In this document: positions 20,893 through 31,366 of the stretch, one piece after another
Position numbering within the stretch: the first letter of the stretch is position 1
Layout of the letters: every line of letters begins with the position of its first letter
Source of the DNA: Eustoma russellianum
Lineage: Eukaryota > Streptophyta > Magnoliopsida > Gentianales > Gentianaceae
Direction: 5' to 3'
Assembly: GCA_036186865.1 (NCBI GenBank)
Contig: AP025040.1
Coordinates: forward strand, 18,234,558 to 18,298,557
Length of the DNA stretch: 64,000 nucleotides
Program-made: the position numbers and the translations under genes
Notes under the pieces: generated by a model
What the model saw: only the letters and a program-made list of their open reading frames with translations
Told to the model about the DNA's origin: nothing
Databases searched by the model: none

Positions 20893-20897
20893 GTAAG
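20893..20897. repeat. Target-site duplication GTAAG, right copy
   Basis: The pentamer directly follows the right LTR end TCATCA and equals the one at 13426-13430. Confidence 0.85.
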
Positions 20898-22041
20898 TGT
20901 TAATGGTATTACGGTCTTCACTTATCTATAACCGAAAAACTCTTTAATTACACTCCCTTTGAAGACCTTCTGCTTTACTAGTCCGTGAACTCTCACTTAA
21001 TACGCACATCGTATATGCATCCACCCATAACATGCATTTACCCATCATTCTAGCTAGCAAACGCATATACTTGTAATCTTCATTGTTCCTCAAACAACAG
21101 CTATGGTATCTATTGGTGCAATACTTAAATACTTTATCATCACCATTTATATCCTCCTGTTTCTTAGCAAAACACCTTAAGAAATCATCGCGTCCAGCAA
21201 CCATATCAATGTTCAATAATAATTTTTATGCCACAATGTTTTCTATGCTACAGAAAACTATACAATTTATCCAGTAATAAATGAAGCAAAACAAACTATC
21301 TTTTCAATGGAGACATGCAACTTGATTCGGTCTAAATTTCTATTTCTTCTTATGTCACTTGCATTTGGGTTTCACTATTCGGGATTTTTGTGTGTCAATT
21401 AAGCGAATTTTTTGAAAAACAAGGCATTTAATATAAAGTGTTGAAAGTCTAACTTTTTGTATGCTCTCTGGGCAATTTTATGATGTATAACTGCACTTGG
21501 ATGCAATTTTTCCTAAAAATTAAGATCTGCATGAGTAAAATATTTTTTCTGATCCGATCTATTAAGCTGTGATAAGTCCAGTTTAGAGCAGAGTTTGTAG
21601 TTTTAGTTTGAATATTTTGGATTTGGTTTACTGTTCTTTCTGTATTATTTTATATATATTGACTCAGTAAGTACTTGTGAGTCGTTTTATCATTATGCTG
21701 TCAACTTTGGTTATTTTTGGGATGTATTTTTGTGTTTCAAGTGTGAGCGAGGATTCATGGAGCAACGGAATCACATAGGAGTCTTTGAAGTGGAATCAAA
21801 TAGGAGTCTTAGAAGTGGAAAGGTCAGTGAACATAGAGTCGACGCAAGAAATCGGTTTTCGGAGACTCATGAATCGATTCACATGTTTCGCATGTTCAAT
21901 TCCCACAAGGTCAAAGGCGTTGCACAGGCAGGGCTGATTGATTCGGACTCGATTCTCCATATATAACAAAATTAGGTTTATAAATTAGATGCATGCTCCT
22001 TATTTTTTATAGTATTCAATTAGATCCCGTATTTAGTTTAA
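20898..22041. other. Unassigned DNA right of the LARD-like element
   Basis: A minus-strand open frame of 90 codons (21216-20944) has a balanced composition (DDFLRCFAKKQEDINGDD, YKYMRLLARMMGKCMLWV) and could be a host exon, but I recognise no family. A plus-strand frame at 21730-21966 also has no match. The rest is AT-rich without visible genes. Confidence 0.35.
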
Positions 22042-22043
22042 TA

Positions 22044-22277
22044 CTCTTTCTATCTCAATTTGTTTATTCACATCAAACTTGTATATATACCATCTAAGAT
22101 AAATTAGTTGAAAAGTTATTTGATATTTATGTTTCTCAATTTGCCATTAAAACCACCGTTTGTTATACGTAGTACACATAACATGTAAAGATATTATAGT
22201 CACTTAAACACTTTTCATTTATCAATTACAGGATGTGAATAAATATTTTGTGACACTTGAAAATGGAACAGAGGTAG
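22044..22277. mobile_element. Stowaway-like MITE, degenerate
   Basis: The left end CTCTTTCTATCTCAATTTGT and the reverse complement of the right end, CTACCTCTGTTCCATTTT, are imperfect inverted repeats resembling the CTCCCTCCGT termini of Stowaway elements. TA lies at both outer borders (22042-22043 and 22278-22279), as expected for this group. The interior is AT-rich and non-coding, and the total length of 234 bp is typical. Confidence 0.5.
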
Positions 22278-22352
22278 TAGTAGTTTAACGGAAGTTAAAA
22301 TTATTCTGAGACGGAGTAGTAGTTTAATGGAAGTTAAAATTATTCTGAGACT
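22277..22352. repeat. 39-bp tandem duplication at the MITE right border
   Basis: GTAGTAGTTTAA(C/T)GGAAG...TTCTGAGAC occurs at 22277 and again at 22316 with one or two differences. Confidence 0.8.
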
Positions 22353-22407
22353 TTAGTAGTCTCAGTTCTCCATGGACCCTGACATTCGAAGTTTTTAGTT
22401 TTCAACA

Positions 22408-22423
22408 AAATTTCGCATTTCCT
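22408..22423. repeat. SINE target-site duplication, left copy
   Basis: AAATTTCGCATTTCCT, identical to 22669-22684. Confidence 0.85.
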
Positions 22424-22668
22424 TTGTTAAGGGAGTGGGTTCTCCCCCCACCTGTACCAGAGGCCCCTTAGCCAGGTAGGATGTAAATCGAGGGATGTGG
22501 TCTACTAACAGCCCTACAAGGGAGAGGACACACGAGATTCAGAAACCCAGAAGCAACCCTTGTAATATTTCAACAAAGTATTGTCTCTACACAGGTTAGA
22601 ACTCGGGACGTCGGGGTTCTTTAGCCCCAATCACATTGTCACTTACCAGTAGACAATGCCCCTGGGGC
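22424..22668 (-). mobile_element. tRNA-derived SINE with 16-bp target duplication
   Basis: The 16-mer AAATTTCGCATTTCCT flanks the segment at 22408-22423 and 22669-22684. On the minus strand the 5' part has an A-box-like TCTACTGGTAAGTGAC and a B-box-like GAGTTCTAACC (one change from GAGTTCGAACC), about 35 bases apart, as in tRNA-derived pol III promoters. Length is about 245 bp. It ends CCCTTAACAA on the minus strand rather than with a long A-tail. It encodes nothing and would depend on LINE proteins. Confidence 0.8.
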
Positions 22669-22684
22669 AAATTTCGCATTTCCT
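22669..22684. repeat. SINE target-site duplication, right copy
   Basis: AAATTTCGCATTTCCT, identical to 22408-22423. Confidence 0.85.
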
Positions 22685-23564
22685 GCCTATTCATGGTCTT
22701 GCGTCATGTTGTCTTGGGACGTTACGTGCTTTATAGCTTGATCTGCAATGCTGGACTATGTGGTTGGAATATGAAAAGAGGGATATAAATAAGCTTTTTT
22801 GGATTAACCATAAGTATTTCGTTTTCTCTTAGGAAATTAATTATCTATATCTATATATATTCCCTAAACCGAAATATAAACCCTACCTTCCCATACACAA
22901 AGCAATCGGTGACACCCCTTACAACACCAACTATTCGACAGTCAGCATAAGAGGAAGAAAGGGTGAATTTTAATCCCACAAAACCCTAGTTTCAATCATT
23001 CGGTATAGTAATTATGCATAGAGGTAAGTATCCTATCTATATTCGTTATGATTTTTCGAACCATGTAATCATAATTTCTTATAAACAGGAGGGCCATGCA
23101 TGTATAAAATTGATTGCATAGATAGATGTGTGTGTATGCCGTATGTAAGTATATGTGTATAGATGGATGCAAATTTTGTATTGTATATGTATAAAACCCG
23201 AAAGCTTATTTGGTGTTAGATGTAGGCAGTGGCCGAATAGGTATATATGTATATATGTTGGAACACAGATGATTACATTGAAGTCTCAACACAAAAATAA
23301 AGGGTTGGTGCAGTTAGGAAGACATCGATGCAGTCCCTTCTGCTTCGCCAGTACGGCATTTCATCGAGAAGTTTGTTGAGTACGTCGAACACCTTCTTCT
23401 ATTTTTATTTCTCTCTGATCTTTGAATGTAATTAGGATGTAATTATGTAGTTGCATCGTTTGGTCATTATACTAGATGTTAATCATCAGGTTGATGATTA
23501 TTTAGGCGTTTACACGTTGGTTTTTATCCGGCAAAGTAGCCGTTGGAGCTGTCCTGCTGGCCTA
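22685..23564. other. Unassigned AT-rich DNA
   Basis: It contains a TATA-like run near 22855, an AAACCCTA-rich stretch (22870-22990) and ATGCATAGAGGTAAGT at 23012, which look like a 5' untranslated exon with a donor site. No coding sequence follows that I can support. It could be a host promoter fragment or part of the gypsy element whose relic begins at 23565. Confidence 0.3.
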
Positions 23565-24748
23565 ACTCTTTTAGTGTAGGACGCGTACTGATGCAAGGTA
23601 GAAGAGTAATTGCTTTATGCATCGAGGCAACTGAAACCATACGAGTAGAATTTATGGAGAAAATTGCGAGTATCTATTCACTAAGAATGAGCTTAACATG
23701 AGGCAGAGGAGATGGTTAGAGTTGATCAAAGATTATGACTTGACCATCAACGACCATCCAGGTAAAGCGAACAAAATGGTGGACGTATTGAGCAGAAAAT
23801 CAAATCACAAATTATAAGTATACAGTATCATTAGGGTAATCATTTATGCATCAAGGCAACTGAAGCCATACAAGCAGAATTATTCGACTCATGATTTGGA
23901 GCTTGCCACAGAAGTGTTCGCACTTAAGATATGGCAACACTACCTCTATGGAGAAAAATGCAAAGTATAAACCGATTATAAGAGCCTTAGTATCTATTCA
24001 CTCAGAATGAGCTTAACACGAGGTAGAGGAGATGGTTAGAGTTGATCAAGGATTATGACTTAGCCATCAACTACCATCCAGTAAAGCGAACAGAGTGGTG
24101 GATGCACTGAGCAGAAAATCAAACCACTCGAGACAGACTCCGCTAGAGAGGGAGATTGAGGAACTAGATTTGGATATTATCGATTCTACGGTGAATGTTT
24201 TGGCTGCACTGGTCATTAAGCCTACTCTAGTGGACAGAATCAAGGAAGCTCAGAAGATCGATGTGAACCTACGAGGCATACGTGACAAACTCAGAACTGA
24301 GCAAGCTAAAGGGGTCCAGGTAATATATGATGGGAGTATTTGGTTTCAAGTACGTTGTGTGTGTCCGATGATGAGGGTATCAGGAAAGAAATATTGAAGG
24401 AAGCACACAAGTAGAGACTATCTACACACCTGGGAGCCACTAAGATGTATAACGATCTAAAGAAAAATTATTGATGGAGTGGCATGAAGCGTGAGATAGC
24501 CGAGTACATTGCCAGATGTTTGGAATGCCAACAAGTAAAGATAGAGCATCAGCGTCCAAGAGGACTTATGCAGCCATTGGAGATACCTAAGTTAAAATGG
24601 CAGCACGTCACTATGGATTTTGTAGCAGGACTCCCTAAGACTAAAAATGGAATGATGTTATCTGGTGATTGTGGATCAATTGACAAATTCCGAACACTTC
24701 CTACTAGTGTCAAGTGAAGCTACGATGGAGAAGTTAGTGACGTTATAT
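23565..24748 (+). mobile_element. Ty3/gypsy (chromovirus-like) relic: RNase H, integrase zinc finger
   Basis: RNase H text starts near 23565 (VLMQGRRVIA). A first, internally shortened copy of the RNase H end (to AGCAGAAAATCAAATCAC, 23816) is followed by a second, longer copy (23836-24120). Then the open frame 24095-24397 has VDALSRKSNHS, EELDLDIIDS and KEAQKIDVNLRGIRDKL. 24484-24717 has KREIAEYIARCLECQQVKIEHQRPRG and LKWQHVTMDFVAGLPKT, i.e. the HHCC finger and the first integrase aspartate. A stop lies near 24475 and the frame is lost after 24660. The element is cut at 24748 by a copia LTR. Confidence 0.8.
23610..24120 (+). repeat. Tandem duplication of the gypsy RNase H segment
   Basis: GTAATTGCTTTATGCATCGAGGC...AGCAGAAAATCAAA (about 23609-23810) and GTAATCATTTATGCATCAAGGC...AGCAGAAAATCAAA (about 23838-24123) are copies. 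The first lacks about 90 bases in the middle, between the GCAGAATT and GAGTATCTATTCACT blocks. Confidence 0.8.
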
Positions 24749-26853
24749 GTGTAGGACCTGTATAGCACCACTAGAAGGGGGTTTGAATAGTGAGTACGGA
24801 AAATTCGGTTTTTAAAACTTTTTGAACCAAAGTACTCACTTCTGAAAACAGTTTCTGTTTTCAGACCCTGATTTGATTTATCTAAATGACCAAGTTGTAT
24901 ACCTCCAAAAAGTATGAAATTTTGTGAAGCTGTGCTCTCAAATGTAGTGAGTGACTCACAAAAATTTCAAATTAAAACTCCAAGCTTAAACCCTTGAAAA
25001 CACAATTTTGTACAGATTGCATAAATCTGCTAGAAACAGTACTCCGAAATGAAAAATTTATTCCTATTAATTGAAAAATCTAAATGGTCTGAAAGTTTTG
25101 TGGTAAGACCCTCAAGATATGTACTTTAATGGGTTAAAATAGTTTTTGAACATTACCTTGGTAAGTATGTCAACTACGTTGATGTTCTCAACCTTTGCAA
25201 ATCAGAGAATCAGATTGCGCTAGTCTCAGAACTATTAACGTTTGACTGACTTATACTTATTCAAATGAGGTGCAACTTATGCCAAATGAAAGATAGGACG
25301 TATGACTATGTTTTTGCAAAATTTTGTGATTTTTGAAAATTGTTTGCTATTTTTACCGTTGTAATGAAAATTATGCAGAAAACTAGAAACTGAAAGTAAA
25401 GTACTGAAAAGTAAGAACACCGAGAATTTTATACTGATTCAGTTAAAACAACCTACTCCAGTCTTCGAAGACATCTTCCTCGGTTTTCACTAAACACAAA
25501 ATTACCTTATCATAAGGGTGGCTGGAGTTGAACACCAACTCCACTCTTTTACAATCAAACAAACCAATCACGAGTACCACTACCGATCGAATGAAGGTTT
25601 GAACACACCTTGATCAATCTTTTACAAAAGATGAACGAGTGTCGATGATATAATTAAAGCCTATATAATATGTAGAATATATGAATGATAGACTTAAGGC
25701 TAAGAAGAAGAGAAAGAAAGGAAGAAGAAGAAGAGAGTATTCTTGTTTTTTGCATTTATAAGAATATCAATTTTTGTTTAGCCTTGTCTTGCACCATCAT
25801 GCTACTTTTTATAACATTGTGGCTGCCCCCTAGGGTTAATTTCTTTCTTGAGAACTGCCTTGAATGCTCTTGGAAGATTGTCTTGTGTAAATGATGTCAC
25901 AACCTTGCTTACTTGGCACAACACGATTGGACGAGTGACTTGTCTTCGCCTAGCTATCACTTCTTGATAGGTCATCTTTAATCCATCTTGGCACACCTTA
26001 AATGAGCTGGAATTTCTTCAAAAAATCTGAAACATGTGTTCAAAATCAAGGTGAATAACTACTCCATTGCCATGTGCTGAAATTGAAGACCATAATCAAA
26101 CAAAAATCGCCTACACCATTGCCATGTGCTGAAATTTTCAACATGTGGTTTATTTCAATTCCTTCCTTATGTGTTGCCCTCTTCAATATTAATAATCATG
26201 TGTGGCATGTCCTCCACTAATTGAAGTGCCAAATAAGCTCCACCTGGGCTCCAACAAAGCTGAGAATAGGCGTGTGAAGGAGGATGCATGTGCTGAAATT
26301 TTCTTTTGGTAAGCTTTGTAAACTAATGCATAATATTCACACATATATGGTAAATTATAATCAGCCTTAATTTTAATTTTCTAGAACACTTTAACATGGC
26401 TTGAATGTGTAGAAAATGTCTAGATACATGTTACATAAATGCCAAAAATGTTCCATGTGTGTATGTTTGTAGAAAAACGAATTTTCGACTTTCGTCGATT
26501 ACGCGATTTTTCTTCGATTAATTTCAAACTTCTTACACATGTAATATATATTATGTCACACATAATATACATAAAATGAGGTTTATTTTCAGCACCAATG
26601 CTGAGTAAAAAACCGTTCCATGTGTCAAAATAGAATTAAGTTTGAATTCTCCACAAATCTAGGCTAAATTGTGGGTGATTTTTGTGTGCAAACGTGGTAT
26701 GACCTTGTGGCTGATTATAACATGTGGATCACGAAATCTTTGAACAATTTTGATGTATATAGGCTGGCCATCTTTATATGGCAAGTACGTGACATGTTGG
26801 TGAAGTTTCGGTAGTCACCCGATATGACAATTTTCGGTTTATGACCTTCTAAC
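24749..26853 (-). repeat. Old copia LTR of the 37448-48931 family, reversed and cut off
   Basis: It begins TGTAGGACCTGTATAGCACCACTAGAAG, the reverse of the family's LTR end (CTTCTAGTGGTGCC...CTACA). It continues through reversed matches to the hairpin-rich middle and the CCGATACGAC block, ending near LTR position 585 (AACCGAAA) where the next element begins at 26854. It is much diverged. No body belongs to it. Chance frames such as 25685-25894 are not called. Confidence 0.8.
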
Positions 26854-27341
26854 TGTTAGGTCCGAAATACACTCTAGAGGGAGGGTGAATAGTGTGTTGG
26901 GTAATTTTGCGGAATTTTCTTTTGTGGCTCAACTCAAGGGGAATTCAAAATCAAAGCAAGAATGGGAGATGAGAAGCAATGAATGTGTACACCGGATATA
27001 GAGTGGTTCGAATCGTAAATGATTCTACTCCACTACCACTTTGTTGCCAAAGTGGATTTTCAACAACTACTCTTCTTATTAAAAATAATAAGAACAACCA
27101 CAGAAACACTTACACTAACACCTTAGTGTAAGCAACAACAACATCAACTTCTTGCACAAACTACACTTGTGCAACTATAGCACCTACAGCTCTAGCAAGA
27201 ACAACTTCTTGCTACCTCACAACTTCAACAAAGTTCCCTCAAGAACTTTCTCACAGTTGGTTGAAGAAAATAGTAAGGTTTACACTTTCTCACTACTCTA
27301 ATCACAAGCAAGAGATCAAATATTTATGGTTCCTCTTGTGC

Positions 27342-27426
27342 TTCAGACTGTGAAACTGCGAATGGCTCATTAAATCAGTTATAGTTTGTTTGATGGTATC
27401 TGCTACTCGGATAACCGTAGTAATTC
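27342..27426 (+). pseudogene. 18S rRNA gene fragment (about 85 bp) inside an LTR
   Basis: TTCAGACTGTGAAACTGCG, AATGGCTCATTAAATCAG and CTACTCGGATAACCGTAG are consecutive parts of the highly conserved 5' region of plant 18S rRNA. The match ends at GTAATTC, where the gene would continue with TAGAGC. It is a fragment of a nuclear ribosomal gene, not a functional rRNA. The matching position in the other LTR of the same element (about 36165) has 18 ordinary LTR bases instead. Confidence 0.9.
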
Positions 27427-27573
27427 ACGAAACCTTCACGAAACATATCCACACGTCTTAAGGTTCTTTTGGCGCAAGTTTCAACCCTTTTGCATAAGTA
27501 TAAGTCACTCAAACGTCCAAAGTTCTGAGACTAGTGCAGACTGATTTTCAGACTTGCAAAGGTTGAGACTTTG
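27427..27573 (+). repeat. Captured piece of the long-LTR copia family, next to the 18S fragment
   Basis: GGCGCAAGTTTCAACCC, AAGTTCTGAGACTAGTGCAG and GACTTGCAAAGGTTGAGAC match 39950-40055 of the young element's LTR in the same orientation. The segment is absent from the sister LTR at 35670-37059. Confidence 0.88.
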
Positions 27574-27708
27574 ATATACAGCAATGAAGAACAAAGAAAA
27601 GCTCAACAAGCTTTAAGCACTTTTACAAATGTGAGAGAACTATACAACAATGAATGATGAAGCTAGATGATGGTGAAAGTGTGTATTTGCCTCATCCAAG
27701 CTTCTCCC

Positions 27709-27716
27709 ATTTATAG
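27709..27716 (-). promoter_or_regulatory. TATA box, left LTR
   Basis: The minus strand reads CATCTATAAATGGGAG. It is conserved at 36316-36323 in the sister LTR. Confidence 0.6.
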
Positions 27717-27984
27717 ATGAAGTTCACAACATTTTTGAGGCCTCCACCATGTCTTCAACTACACCAAATGTTAAGATAATGCCCAAATAGTCTTTAGCCA
27801 TCCTATGGAGTGATTTGATCCTCAATAGCCAACCTAGGATTGCTTAGACATGGATATAATAGTCAAGGAAGCATGTAGTATGTTGGAGTAAAGTCTATAA
27901 AAAGTTTGAGCAAGATTGGATATATAAAATACCATGAATCTCCCTTGGATTTTGTTCCAACGTTCATAAAAATTTGAATTCTGG

Positions 27985-28345
27985 GGGACATCAATCGATC
28001 GAAGTGCCTAGGGTGAGAGATCGATGTCCCCCAGAAACTCTGCAATTTTGAAACTGTTGGACATCGATCGATCGAGGTCCCCCCTGGAGAGACTGATATC
28101 ACTTCGATCGATCAATGTCCCCTGGACTGAGAGATCGATATTGGACAGAAAGTATTCTGCCTGACATCGATCGATCGAATTTTTCCTGGGGAGAGACTGA
28201 AGTGACATCGATCAATCAATGTCCCCATGTTGAGAGATTAATGTTGGACAGAAAGGTTTCTATCTGACATCGATCGATCGAAGTCAGAGGCTGAAGTGAC
28301 ATCGATCGATCGATGTCCCTTGTCTGAGAGATCGATGTTGGACAG
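27985..28345. repeat. About 103-bp tandem repeat with ATCGATCGAT palindromes
   Basis: Units open with GACATCGATCGATCGA (28060, 28163 and 28266 approximately) and carry GAGAGACTGAAGTGACATCG and GAGAGATCGATGTTGGACAG. The ClaI-like palindrome occurs two or three times per unit. The frames through it (SIDRC... strings) are repeat by-products, not proteins. Confidence 0.8.
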
Positions 28346-28467
28346 TGAGTTCCAATCTCAACCATTTTTGACATTGTGTAATTTTCTCATTTTGTATCAA
28401 AACTCAAGCATAAATTTAACCTATTTAAAAATATCTTTTCATCATCAAAACAATTTATATCTTAACA

Positions 28468-28480
28468 ATCTCCTCCTTTT
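28468..28480 (-). other. Polypurine tract of the minus-strand copia element
   Basis: The minus strand reads AAAAGGAGGAGAT directly before the LTR. Further reversed GGGGGAG runs occur at about 28553 and 28666. Confidence 0.7.
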
Positions 28481-29070
28481 TGATGATTTCAAAACCATGA
28501 TTCAAAAGATGTTTTTGCTTGATAAATTTACCTCTAAGCTTGCTGTTTTCAAACTCCCCCTTAGTTTATGCCCTTTCATCATATGAACCCATCAAAAACT
28601 CTCCCTCAACATACAACCTTCCCACAATCAATAACTATGATGACCATATCAAAATACTCCCCCTCAACTCATGCACCACATTTCATATTTTCAACAAGTG
28701 TACTATCAACCAAGCATGCCATAATCAAGTACTATTTACCAAGCAAGTAATGTAAGTACTCATGCTTTATCAACTCACATCAAGCAACTCTTGCCACCAA
28801 ACAAGCATTGTCAAGGCCAATTTATGCAAACCATGCCATGTTATGCAATACACCAAAACTTAAACCATACTATCAACAACACCAACATATTAAGACAAAT
28901 TAAATCAACTTCTTCCCCTTTTTGAAAACATCAAAAAAAAATGATAAGAGACACGAAAATAAAGAAGCGAAATATCATTAAGCAAATAATAAGTGCATGA
29001 GATACATGAGTAATCTCAACTTCTAAGCTAATCCTATAGCTACGAGGGGAATAGGTAGAACTAAGAAAAT
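28481..29070 (-). other. Untranslated region between extra ORF and 3' LTR
   Basis: Pyrimidine-rich in plus view, with no coding sequence I can support. It contains several CTCCCCCTC blocks that are purine tracts on the element's sense strand. Confidence 0.5.
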
Positions 29071-30506
29071 CTACTCTTCATCAGAAGAAAAGCATAGTCC
29101 AGAAAGAGCTGTTTTGAGCTTCGTCTTCAATTTTTGGTACTTGGATTTTTGAATGGTCAGCTCCGTTTGCAGCAACATGACTTGAGCATCAACCTTCATT
29201 TCTAATGTTTTGACACAGTCCTTGATTTTCTTATAGTCCTTTTGTAGATCATCAATGTGTATGGCCTCCTTGGTCAAGTCCTCCCCCCATTGACCAAGTG
29301 TACGGTTGATTTCCTCAATCTCAGCCTCCGCATTGAATTCCTCCTCGGAGTCACTATCTTCTGCCATTGGAGCTTTTCCTTTGTCCACTCGGGAGGTAGG
29401 ACTTTGTGGATGAGGGTGAGATTGGGGTTCAGTGGGAGCCTCAGTGGGTTGTGTTGTCAAAACTGGTTCATTTTCAGCTTCATCTTCCTCAGGTTCATGG
29501 GTACCACCCCTCCGTTGCACTTCTTTCCTTGACTTATGTATTTTTTGGATGTTTAACTTTTGTGTAATAATCCTTGTTGGATATTTGTTCTATGTATTCA
29601 TCATCCAACTCCACATTCGCCTTAGTGAGCAATCTATAAATTAGATTGCTATATGGAAGCGCCTTCGATTTCTTTGTAACAACTTCCGTCATATTCGCAA
29701 ATACGAGTTCCCCAAAATTCACTTGTTTCCTCATGGCAAGACGATAAGCAATACAGAAATCCAAGTTGCTCAGGAGCTTAGCTGACTTACCATTGACACA
29801 AAAGGTAACAATAACAAGCAACACTCGGTAGACTGAGGCATGTCATTTGTGTTTTTAGTGGGGTGAAATCCAAGATAGTTTTTGACTTCGTCTTCAGATA
29901 TCTGATTGTTATAGATATCTCACCTCCACGAATCAAAATGTTCCCAACCCTCATCAGGAATACCAAGCGATTCATTGATTGAACGAGTAGTGAACTCAAA
30001 AAGTTGACCATCTATTACGAAATTTAGTGAATATGGCTTTCCATTCAAATATCTTAACCACAGATTTTCACAAAACATTCTAGTGTATCGAATAGACATA
30101 GAATCCATTTCAGAACTATCCCAAATGAGTCTCCATTTTTATCATCAAACCAATCTATGATTGGTTTCAATTCTTCGTTACTCAAAATATCTTCAATTTT
30201 GAGTAATTTTAATGGGATTGTAGACCTCTTCTTAGTCTCCCAATCTTCGAACAAAACTTGAGCTTTAAGAGCGATGCATGTTACTTTACCTGTGTTAAAG
30301 GGCTCTTTTAAACAGTCTTCATATTCTCTAGATTTGACCCATGGAAAGTTTTGAAAGGTGAGACTCCCTCTTATCTCAGCCAACATGGTCTCTTGGGTGG
30401 TCTTCTTCTGTACTCCTTCTGTTCTTGAACCAGTTGGTATTCTTGATTGACTTCCTTCTTGTAAAGTTTTTTGCCTTTCTGGATGGTTTTTAGTTCTTGG
30501 TGCCAT
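29071..30506 (-). pseudogene. Extra sense ORF after pol, plant-transposon-protein-like with coiled coil
   Basis: The minus-strand ATG at 30506 starts a basic N-terminus (MAPRTKNHPERQK). A domain follows over shifted frames down to about 29534: LTFQNFPWVKSREYEDCL, ALKAQVLFEDWETKKRST, YTRMFCENLWLRYL, FEFTTRSINESLGIPDEGWEHF, AYRLAMRKQVNFGELVF and PYSNLIYRLLTKANVELDDEYI. The last part (29520-29071) is Pro/Glu-rich, then a coiled coil (INRTLGQWGEDLTKEAIHIDD...). At least three frame changes break it. The SINESLGIP stretch resembles the 'putative plant transposon protein' domain. SIRE-type elements often carry an ORF here, sometimes called envelope-like; I see no signal peptide or membrane segment, so that label is not supported. 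Confidence 0.7.
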
Positions 30507-30844
30507 TTGAGAAGATTAGGGCACGAAAATTTTCGGGCATAGTGATGGAACTTAGAGAATTTATGTAGGGTTGGATGGTATTGAAGGAAAAATGGAGTTT
30601 GAGCAAGAGATTTGTGGTTTAGGGGTCGAATTGTTTTGTATTTCGCCAGATGGAGCTTAGGGTTCGATGTAGAAGATGAAGAAATGAGGTTTTTCACAGC
30701 TTTTATAAACCCTGTCCCGATGACATCGATCAATCGATGTCCTGGTCTTCGATCGATCGATGTCATATTTGACATCAGTCTCTGAAACTGCCATATAGAT
30801 CGATCGATGTGTTCTGGAATCTGCCTTTTTGAAAGTTTTGATCT
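30507..30844 (-). other. Spacer between pol and the extra ORF
   Basis: About 340 bases with no frame, containing three more GATCGATCGATGT motifs at 30724-30810, like those in the LTRs. Confidence 0.5.
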
Positions 30845-31366
30845 CTAACCATTGTTTATCATCTCTAATCTTGCTCTAATTGATTCAAATAACTCATTAG
30901 GGAGGGATTTGGTAAAAATATCCGCTAGTTGGTTATTGGTTGAAACGAATTCAACACATACTAATCCTTTTTGAATACAATACCTTATGAAGTGATGCCT
31001 CACTTCTATATGTTTTGTCCTACTATGGTGAATCGGATTTTGTGCTATACTTATGGCTGAAGTGTTGTCACATAAGATGGGGACCTTATCAAACTTAACA
31101 TTGCAATCATTTAAGGTGTTGATCATCCAAAGTAGTTGTGCACAACAGGAAGCGGCCGATACATATTCGGATTTTGCCGTTGAAAGTGACACACTATTTT
31201 GTTTCTTGGAGAACCAAGAAACTAAGCAATCTCCAAGGAATTGATATGTCCCAGAGGTTCTTTTTCTATCAACTAGATTTTCGGCATAGTCGGAGTCACT
31301 ATACCCTCTTAAATCAAAACAACCATTTTTGGGATAAAACAACCCAAAGTTCAAGGTTCCTTTCAA
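30845..31366 (-). pseudogene. pol: copia RNase H
   Basis: Open for 173 codons on the minus strand: GYSDSDYAENLVDRKRTSGTYQFLG, WFSKKQNSVSLSTAKSEYVSAA, LCDNTSAISIAQNPIHHSRTKHIEV and NNQLADIFTKSLP. The family's TEAEY glutamate is changed (STAKSEY). It ends at the natural stop before the spacer. It is separated by a frame change from the RT piece at 31363-31575. Confidence 0.85.

Larger units (their letters stand above)
26854..28467 (-). repeat. 3' LTR of the minus-strand copia element (with foreign patch)
   Basis: It spans TGTTAGGTCCGAAATAC to ATATCTTAACA, 1614 bp. Without the patch at 27342-27573 it matches 35670-37059 closely and in length. A minus-strand TATA box lies at 27709-27716. The GATCGATC repeat block is at 27985-28345. 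Confidence 0.88.

Noticed and set aside
22855..23020. Host gene promoter and first exon
   Set aside because: A TATA-like run and AAACCCTA words are suggestive, but no coding exon follows that I can support.
27342..27426. Functional rRNA gene
   Set aside because: Only about 85 bases of 18S are present, joined to LTR sequence.
27863..28208. Frames with SIDRC/SIDRS strings in LTRs
   Set aside because: They translate the ATCGATCGAT repeat on either strand; no domain, and they lie in the LTR.
29071..30506. Envelope glycoprotein of a plant retrovirus
   Set aside because: No signal peptide, transmembrane segment or cysteine pattern is visible; the label accessory ORF is safer.
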